Below, in pieces: positions 6,216 through 11,080 of a DNA stretch of 11,080 nucleotides (positions are counted from its first letter, which is position 1; the number at the start of each line of letters is the position of its first letter). Source of the stretch: Candidatus Latescibacterota bacterium (GTDB taxonomy: Bacteria > Latescibacterota > 4484-107 > B68-G9); contig DTXA01000385.1 of the NCBI GenBank assembly GCA_012962735.1, positions 1 through 11,080 of the forward strand, in the 5' to 3' direction. The notes under the pieces are model-generated. The model saw only the letters and a list, made by a program, of their open reading frames with translations. It was not told where the DNA came from and made no database searches. The position numbers and the translations under genes were made by a program.

Positions 6216-6958
6216 TGAAGGAGATCTTTAACCCAGCCAAGATCTTATGGTGCTTGTTATTAATTTTTCCTGGTATAGCGTCCGGAGGTGCTTTCGACAA
6301 CCCGGCAGAGGTACCCTGGGGATTCGCATGGCGCACGTCCGTGCTCAGGCCGTTTGGGCTGAAGGCCCTGGAACGAGCCGAGGTCGGGGTGGCCTGGAGG
6401 GGATGGGCGGTGGGGGTGCGCAGATTCGGGGACGCGAGGTACAGAGAGTCCCAGATCGCCGTAGCCCAGGCCTTATCCCCCAGAAAGGACCTCAGGGTCG
6501 GGCTGAGGCTCAGGGCTGTGGAGGTGCAACTAAGGGGCTTCGGAGAAAGGTGGGCCTTCTGTGTAGACGGAGGGCTTTCGGGGGCCCTATCGGAGGCCTG
6601 GACCCTGGGCCTTTCGGTGGACAATCCATTGGGTGCCAGAATGGGCCGGGAGCGCCTTCCCCAGGTCCTCCGGATGGAGGTCGCCTACCGTCCGGGAGAT
6701 GTGACCTTGAGGGCCGGTGTGGAGAAGGAGGTCCGTTTCCCGCCCCTGTTCTGGGCAGTGGCGGCCTATCCCATCGTACGGGGGTTCTGGCTGTCCAGCG
6801 GGGCCTCCGGTCAGGAAGTGTGGGTGGGGATGGGGTTTTCAATCGAGCAGTTTTTTCTGGTGTACAGGGCCGGGTACCATCCGGCCTTAGGCATATCTCA
6901 AGGATTTTTTATAGGTTCGGGCTATGCTATTGAAGAAGGTAGAGATATTCGGCTTTAA
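6215..6958 (+). CDS. putative outer-membrane beta-barrel protein (uncharacterised)
   Basis: I do not recognise a named family. The 247-residue product starts with a charged N-terminus and a hydrophobic stretch (about 10-22, LWCLLLIFPGIAS), a likely Sec signal peptide cleaved near residues 23-26. The mature protein opens with AFDNPAEVPWG, reminiscent of the NPA-type start of PorV/OmpP1-like barrels. It continues as alternating hydrophobic and polar strands ending in aromatic residues (for example VGVAWRGWAVGVRRFG and LGLSVDNPLG), with few charged helices. This fits a periplasm-exposed or outer-membrane barrel of about 10-12 strands. It lies 145 bases downstream of a predicted promoter. Its last 35 bp overlap the start of smc, and the final residues (AIEEGRDIRL) look like read-through tail rather than barrel. 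Function is unknown. Confidence 0.65.
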   Translation: MKEIFNPAKILWCLLLIFPGIASGGAFDNPAEVPWGFAWRTSVLRPFGLKALERAEVGVAWRGWAVGVRRFGDARYRESQIAVAQALSPRKDLRVGLRLRAVEVQLRGFGERWAFCVDGGLSGALSEAWTLGLSVDNPLGARMGRERLPQVLRMEVAYRPGDVTLRAGVEKEVRFPPLFWAVAAYPIVRGFWLSSGASGQEVWVGMGFSIEQFFLVYRAGYHPALGISQGFFIGSGYAIEEGRDIRL

Positions 6959-9900
6959 GTCTTTCGCCGATAAGGTGGACATAAACTTCGGCGGAGGCAT
7001 AACGGCCATCATCGGGCCAAACGGATGCGGCAAATCCAACATCGTGGACGCCATCCGATGGGCCTTAGGGGAGCAGAGGCCGAGATTTCTCCGGGGCAAC
7101 AGGATGGAGGAGGTGATCTTCAACGGCTCGGAGCGCAGGGACCCCTTAGGTATGGCCGAGGTCACCTTGACTTTGGACAACTCCGACGGGCTTCTGCCCA
7201 TAGAGTACGAGGAGGTCACTATCACCAGGAGGCTCTTCCGGTCGGGGGAGAGCGAGTACCTGATAAATAAGACCCCCTGCAGGCTGATGGACATAGAGAC
7301 CCTCCTGATGGATACCGGAATCGGGCCGCATTCCTATTCTGTGATAGAACAGGGGATGGTGGAGGCCATACTATCGGAGGACCCGGAGGACCGCGGGAAG
7401 CTCTTCGAGGAGGTAGCCGGGATCACGAAGTACAAAGCCCGCAGGAAGACGGCCCTCCAGAAGCTGGACGCTGTGGAGCACGACCTGGTGCGAATCCGGG
7501 ATATCCTATCCGAAGTGGAACACCGGGTGGAGGGTTTGGAGCGACAGGTCCGCAAGGCCGAACGCTATCAGACCTACCGAAGACAGGTGCGGGAGCTGGA
7601 ACTGAAGCTGGCCTCTCGCCGATATGGACTTTTAGAAGAGGAGGCCCGGCCGCTTTTAGAGGAGGAAGAAAGACTCAAGGACCAGGTCTCCGCCTTGGCG
7701 GCCCGCCTGCGGAGGGGGGAGGGGGAGGTGGAGCGGCTCCGGGCGGAACTAATGGAGGTCGAGGGGAGGCTGGGGGAGCTGGGGAGGCGTATGCGGGATA
7801 TGGAACGGAGGGCACACGGGCTGAAGGAGGAGCTCGCTGTGCTCTCCGAGCGGATAGCGGCCGCAGAGGCCGTCTCGGAGCGGGCCGGGGAGGAGTTGAA
7901 GGGTATAGAGAGGCGGTTAGGGGAGGTACGGGAGGACCTGGAGGTCGTACGGGGTGAGCTCGAAAGGGGGGAGGGCGAGCGGGGGAAGCTCTTAGAAGCC
8001 CAGAAGGCCCTTAGGGTGGATGTGGAGGCCTTAAAGGAGCGGTGTCGTCAGAGGAGGCAGGCCATAGAGGTCCTGCGCCGGGAGGAAGCCGCTCTTGTGG
8101 AGCTATTGTTTAAGAAGGGCGGAGAGATCGAGCGCAAGGAGAGCCAGAGGGAGGGGGTCCGGGTCCGACTGCGGGAGCTGGGCCAGGAGCAGGCCCACCT
8201 CGAGGGCGGGCTCCGGAAGACCAGGAAACGTCGCGCCGAGGTGGAGGCTCAGATAAAGGTGATCCGGGAGGAGCTGGCCGGGAAGCAGAAGGACCGAGAA
8301 GCCTTAGCGGCCGAGGTGGAGGCCAAGCAGAAGGAGCTGAGAGACCTGCATCGCAGGGGGGACGAACTGGAGGCACAATTAAGCTCCCTGCGGGAGCAGC
8401 TCGCATTTTGGCGCAGGATGCAGGCCCAGTACGAGGGGTACTCAGAAGCCGTACGGGCGCTTCTGTTGGAGTCCCCCTTGAAGGGGAAGGTCGTTGGGGT
8501 CTTAGGGGACCTGATAGAGGTGGACGAGCCCTTCGTACGTGCGATAGAGACCGCCCTCGGGCCTTACTTAGAGGCCATCGTGGTTCCCAGGGCGGGCTTG
8601 GTGCGGGAGGCAGTGACCTTCCTGAGGCGCAAGAAGGTAGGGGGTAGGGTGCGTTTCGTGGTTCTGGACAGGGTCGTGGACTCCTCCCCCCCGGAGGACC
8701 CCCCTGAGCTCCTAGGCTTAAAAGCCAGGGTTCTGGACGTGGTCCAGGCCCAGGGGCGGGTGAAGACCTGGCTGGAGGGCTTATTAGGCAGGGTGATGTT
8801 GGTGGATTCCCTCGAGACCGCCTTAGCACTCGGTCCCGGATGGGGGGGGATAACCGAGGACGGCTTCTGGGTGCGGACGGATGGGGAGGTGTGGGGAGGG
8901 AGGGCGGACAAGGGAGGGCAAGGCCTGTTGAGCCGGAAGCTGAGGATAGGCCGCATAGAGGGGGAGATCTTCCGGTATCGGGGGGAGTTGAAGGAGGTGC
9001 GGGAGGCGGTGCGCCGGACCACCTCGGAGCGGAATAAATTGGAGTCACGTAGGTTTACCTCAGATGAGGAAATAGAGGAATTGGGGAAGAGGTTGCTGCG
9101 CTTGGACCAGGAGCGCACCCAAAAGGCCTTCGAAGAGCGCCAGGTCCAGGAGCGAGCCCAGCGCTTGGAGGAAGAGGAACGCTCGCTGAAGGAGGTCCTC
9201 GACCGCCTTCAGGTGGAACTTGTGCAGGACGGTCTGGAACGGGCAGAGCTGGAGCGGAAGAAGGGGAAGCTGGCTGTCCAGGTGGCCGAGCAGGAGGAAG
9301 CCCTGGCAAGGGGAGAGGTCGTAAGGGCGGAGCGCTTAGAGGCCCTTCACGGCGTCCAGGTGGAGCTGGCCTCCGCCGAGGAGCGCTTAGGAAGCCTCCG
9401 CAGGGAGCTCAGGCGGCTGGAGGGGATGGAGGGGGAGCTTTTGGAAGCCCAGAGGAGGAGACAGAAGGAACGGGATGAAGGGGAGGCTCGGATGAGGGCC
9501 TTCCGGGCCAGGAGGGAGAGCGCCAAGAGGGAGCTCGAAGAGATAACTCGGGCCCTGCGGAAAGCCGAGGATGAATATAAGGTATTGGAAAAAAATAGGA
9601 TATCTCTCCAAGGAAAGTTGGCGGCCTCGGAGGAAGAAGTGCGCCGCAACAGGGCCGAGTATGAAGAAGCTCGCTCCAGAGCCCATGAGGTGGAGGGCAG
9701 GCTCTCCCAGCTCCGGGTGGAGGCCCAGGAGTTACGGGCCCGGATGCAGGAGAAATACGGGGTGGACCTCCGGAAGGTGGAGCCTCCAGAGGGACCCTTC
9801 GATCCGGATATGGCCGGGAGGGAGATAGCCCGACTTCAGGAGCGCATAGAGGCGATGGGTCCGGTGAACCTTGGGGCACTGGAGGAGTACCGGAGTGAGA

Positions 9901-10487
9901 AGGAGCGGTACGAATTCTTGGCCCGGCAGCAGGATGACCTTTTAGAGGCCCGAGATACCCTGAGACAGACCATCGTGGAACTCAACCGTAAGGCCCGCAG
10001 GCAGTTTATGGACACCTTCGAGCGGGTACGGGGGCACTTCCGGGAGTCCTTTGTCCGGTTCTTCGGTGGGGGGGAGGCGGACCTCGTGCTTTCGGAGGGG
10101 GACGACCCCTTAGAGGCACAGGTTAACATTGTGGCCCAGCCCAAGGGTAAGAAGCTCCAGAACATCTCCCTGCTCTCCGGCGGGGAGAAGGCCCTCGCTG
10201 CCATCTCCCTGCTCTTCGCCCTTTATCGAGAGAAACCCGGGCCGTTCTGCATACTGGACGAAGTGGACGCTATGTTGGACGACGCAAATGTGAAGAGGTT
10301 TGTGGAGGTGCTCCGGCAGTTCGCCGCGGAGACCCAGTTCTTAGTGATCACCCACAACAAGGGCACTATAGAGGCCGCGGATGCCCTATATGGGATTACG
10401 ATGGAAGAGCCAGGGGTTTCCCAGTTGGTGGCCGTGCGGTTCGAAGGAGGGGAGGTGCGGGCGGAGGTCAGCACACCGGTAACTTAA
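6924..10487 (+). CDS. smc: chromosome partition/condensation protein SMC
   Basis: A 1187-residue SMC ATPase, the normal full length (B. subtilis Smc has 1186). SMC dimers, with ScpA and ScpB, compact and segregate the chromosome by ATP-driven loop extrusion. The N-terminal head carries GFKSFADK (10-17), Walker A GPNGCGKSN (31-39) and the Q-loop glutamine in IEQGMVEAIL (141-150). Long Glu/Arg-rich coiled coils (about 170-500 and 680-1010) flank a hinge domain (about 515-665, KGKVVGVLGDLIEVDEPF to DGEVWGGR). The C-terminal head has the signature LSGGEK (1084-1089) and Walker B FCILDEVD (1108-1115) with D1112 and catalytic E1113. All ATPase motifs are intact. The ATG at 6924 gives the expected MLLKKVEIFGF start, lies inside the preceding gene and has only a weak AGG upstream, so it may depend on coupling. 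scpA and scpB are not in this window. Confidence 0.98.
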   Translation: MLLKKVEIFGFKSFADKVDINFGGGITAIIGPNGCGKSNIVDAIRWALGEQRPRFLRGNRMEEVIFNGSERRDPLGMAEVTLTLDNSDGLLPIEYEEVTITRRLFRSGESEYLINKTPCRLMDIETLLMDTGIGPHSYSVIEQGMVEAILSEDPEDRGKLFEEVAGITKYKARRKTALQKLDAVEHDLVRIRDILSEVEHRVEGLERQVRKAERYQTYRRQVRELELKLASRRYGLLEEEARPLLEEEERLKDQVSALAARLRRGEGEVERLRAELMEVEGRLGELGRRMRDMERRAHGLKEELAVLSERIAAAEAVSERAGEELKGIERRLGEVREDLEVVRGELERGEGERGKLLEAQKALRVDVEALKERCRQRRQAIEVLRREEAALVELLFKKGGEIERKESQREGVRVRLRELGQEQAHLEGGLRKTRKRRAEVEAQIKVIREELAGKQKDREALAAEVEAKQKELRDLHRRGDELEAQLSSLREQLAFWRRMQAQYEGYSEAVRALLLESPLKGKVVGVLGDLIEVDEPFVRAIETALGPYLEAIVVPRAGLVREAVTFLRRKKVGGRVRFVVLDRVVDSSPPEDPPELLGLKARVLDVVQAQGRVKTWLEGLLGRVMLVDSLETALALGPGWGGITEDGFWVRTDGEVWGGRADKGGQGLLSRKLRIGRIEGEIFRYRGELKEVREAVRRTTSERNKLESRRFTSDEEIEELGKRLLRLDQERTQKAFEERQVQERAQRLEEEERSLKEVLDRLQVELVQDGLERAELERKKGKLAVQVAEQEEALARGEVVRAERLEALHGVQVELASAEERLGSLRRELRRLEGMEGELLEAQRRRQKERDEGEARMRAFRARRESAKRELEEITRALRKAEDEYKVLEKNRISLQGKLAASEEEVRRNRAEYEEARSRAHEVEGRLSQLRVEAQELRARMQEKYGVDLRKVEPPEGPFDPDMAGREIARLQERIEAMGPVNLGALEEYRSEKERYEFLARQQDDLLEARDTLRQTIVELNRKARRQFMDTFERVRGHFRESFVRFFGGGEADLVLSEGDDPLEAQVNIVAQPKGKKLQNISLLSGGEKALAAISLLFALYREKPGPFCILDEVDAMLDDANVKRFVEVLRQFAAETQFLVITHNKGTIEAADALYGITMEEPGVSQLVAVRFEGGEVRAEVSTPVT

Positions 10488-10491
10488 AGTG

Positions 10492-10501
10492 AACGATCGT
10501 T
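10492..10501. repeat. 10-bp palindrome AACGATCGTT
   Basis: A perfect palindrome in the short smc to 10517 gap, lying five bases ahead of the ribosome binding site of the small gene. It could be a protein-binding site, or simply chance. Confidence 0.3.
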
Positions 10502-10516
10502 TCTTAGGAGATATAT

Positions 10517-10714
10517 ATGGCCAAACACATACGCGTTGAGAGGATCTTTTGCACGGATATGTGCATGCTCAGCCCGGACGACGAAGTGATCAGCCGCACC
10601 CGTAAGGCTATAAAGGTTGGGGACCGCCAGATCGAGGGCTGGATCGTAGAGCTGAAGATATCCTCGGAAGAGGAATTCATGCCGGCGGCGTATTCCCCGG
10701 ACACGGAAGAATAG
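10517..10714 (+). CDS. small hypothetical protein, 65 aa, downstream of smc
   Basis: No family recognised. The gene has a textbook ribosome binding site (AGGAG at 10506-10510, six bases before the ATG) and codon use like its neighbours, which favours it over the antisense frame on the opposite strand. The product is soluble, with no signal or membrane segment. It begins MAKHIRVERIFCTDMCML, with two cysteines spaced CxxxC (12 and 16), followed by a likely beta-rich region (KVGDRQIEGWIVELKI) and an acidic tail ending in DTEE. Two cysteines alone do not make a metal site, though a dimer could. It starts 29 bp after smc and is probably co-transcribed with it. The next gene on the right is convergent, with only 8 bp between the stop codons. 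Confidence 0.75.
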   Translation: MAKHIRVERIFCTDMCMLSPDDEVISRTRKAIKVGDRQIEGWIVELKISSEEEFMPAAYSPDTEE

Positions 10715-10722
10715 GAGCGGCC

Positions 10723-10908
10723 TCAGTCGTCCTCCGAATCCTCCTCTATATCTTCGTGTTCGGCGTCCTCTATCTCTCCCAGATCTTCTTCGTAGGGAGG
10801 CCTTTGCTTCTCGGATGGCCTCGTCCGGGGGGCCTTACGTAGGGCCTTTACCGCCCGGACGAGGAGCCATATCCCCAAGGCGATGAGAATCAGGCGGAAT
10901 ATCGCCAT
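10723..10908 (-). CDS. small single-span membrane protein with acidic tail, 61 aa
   Basis: The ATG at 10908 is chosen because GGAGGG sits five bases upstream. A longer frame from a GTG at 10941 has no ribosome binding site and would run back into the preceding gene. The product has one N-terminal membrane helix (about 3-20, IFRLILIALGIWLLVRAV), a basic stretch with prolines (KALRKAPRTRPSEKQRP), then a strongly acidic tail of Glu and Asp to the end. The positive residues after the helix suggest that the tail faces the cytoplasm. No family recognised. It follows the M23-like gene by 14 bp, so the two are probably one operon. A helper or adaptor role at the inner membrane is only inferred. Confidence 0.72.
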   Translation of the reverse strand: MAIFRLILIALGIWLLVRAVKALRKAPRTRPSEKQRPPYEEDLGEIEDAEHEDIEEDSEDD

Positions 10909-10913
10909 TTTGT

Positions 10914-10919
10914 CCCTCC
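10914..10919 (-). promoter_or_regulatory. ribosome binding site fixing the start of the 61-aa gene
   Basis: Read on the - strand, GGAGGG lies five bases before the ATG at 10908-10906 and just after the stop codon of the M23-like gene. It supports the 61-aa start over the longer GTG frame. Confidence 0.65.
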
Positions 10920-10922
10920 GGG

Positions 10923-11080
10923 TTACCTGGGCTTCAGCCACTTCAAGGGGTCCAGTACCTCTGTGGCGTCCAATATCTCAAAGTGAAGCATAGGCGGGGA
11001 GAGAGCGTCCGCCCTGCCGGAGGTTCCGATCGTTTCCCCTTCCCGCACCTTTTGTCCCTCCCGCACATAGACCTCCCGCA
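10923..11080 (-). CDS. M23/LytM-family peptidase domain protein, C-terminal end (5' partial)
   Basis: Only the last 51 or so codons are in the window; the gene enters from the right edge and ends at a TAA (10925-10923). The translation contains VYVREGQKVREGETIGTSG, then PPMLHFEILD and DPLKWLKPR. This is the typical end of LytM/M23 domains, which pattern as a GQKV.GE.IG turn, an HLHFEI motif and a PL.WL tail. Such domains cut peptidoglycan crosslinks or, in EnvC/NlpD-type proteins, activate amidases at the division site. Here the HxH motif reads MLH: the first histidine is replaced by methionine, while the second (zinc ligand) position is kept. The domain may therefore be catalytically dead and act as a regulator. 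The upstream part, which would show coiled coils or a signal peptide, is outside the window. Confidence 0.85.
   Translation of the reverse strand, partial: REVYVREGQKVREGETIGTSGRADALSPPMLHFEILDATEVLDPLKWLKPR

Noticed and set aside
7700..7800. G-rich runs in smc suggesting a G-quadruplex
   Set aside because: They encode Glu/Gly/Arg coiled-coil residues, and similar runs occur throughout the gene; nothing sets them apart.
8110..9048. 312-codon open frame on the - strand inside smc
   Set aside because: Proline-, serine- and arginine-rich translation with no domain, lying antisense to a clear SMC hinge and coiled coil; it is a shadow of GC-rich coding sequence.
10504..10704. - strand frame opposite the 65-aa gene
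   Set aside because: No ribosome binding site, and it would extend into the smc intergenic gap; the + strand frame has AGGAG at ideal spacing.
10909..11058. Twelve-base direct repeat GGAGGGACAAAA on the - strand (before the 61-aa gene and within the M23-like gene)
   Set aside because: One copy is a Shine-Dalgarno and spacer, the other encodes part of EGQK; too short and too purine-biased to be a meaningful repeat.

Overview
The window is GC-rich bacterial DNA, densely packed and almost entirely coding on the + strand. Two genes at the right end run on the - strand and converge on the rest. The organism looks Gram-negative: a predicted outer-membrane beta-barrel protein with a signal peptide is present, as is a LytM/M23-type murein protein. 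Codon use is odd for this GC content, with many ATA (Ile), AGG (Arg) and TTA (Leu) codons. Heavy ATA/AGG use is often seen in thermophiles, so a thermophilic or uncultivated lineage is possible, but I cannot name the phylum from sequence alone. There are no rRNA or tRNA genes, no CRISPR array and no intact transposase gene.

Layout. 1-1459: the 3' part of a DUF2723 (GT-C type) membrane glycosyltransferase-like gene ending in TPR repeats. It overlaps by 4 bp (ATGA) with hflX, a ribosome-associated GTPase (1456-2544). A small COG2426 membrane protein (2585-3073) follows, then a B12-binding-type radical SAM enzyme (3102-4541), overlapped by 11 bp by an aspartate/glutamate-racemase-family gene (4531-5241). 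A structured 160-base gap (5242-5399) then leads to a LysE-family amino acid exporter (5400-6023). The radical SAM, racemase and exporter genes may form a small amino-acid or peptide modification and export module, but no substrate can be read from the sequence.

6024-6214 is the longest non-coding gap. It holds a good sigma70-type promoter (TTGACA, 17 bp, TATTTT) and a possible 20-codon leader ORF whose stop overlaps the next start. From here a beta-barrel-like protein (6215-6958) overlaps by 35 bp with smc, the full-length chromosome condensation ATPase (6924-10487). A small uncharacterised 65-aa protein with its own clear ribosome binding site follows (10517-10714). On the - strand, the end of an M23/LytM-like gene (from 11080 down to 10923) is followed 14 bp later by a 61-aa single-span membrane protein with an acidic tail (10908-10723).

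The most unusual part is 5231-5380. Two related hairpins, both with a TAAAG-containing centre, flank a long bulged helix whose loop holds a Shine-Dalgarno-like sequence. This resembles an internally deleted IS200/IS605-type (palindrome-associated) element. Its left hairpin contains the racemase stop codon, and its right hairpin lies 20 bases before lysE, which has no Shine-Dalgarno sequence of its own.
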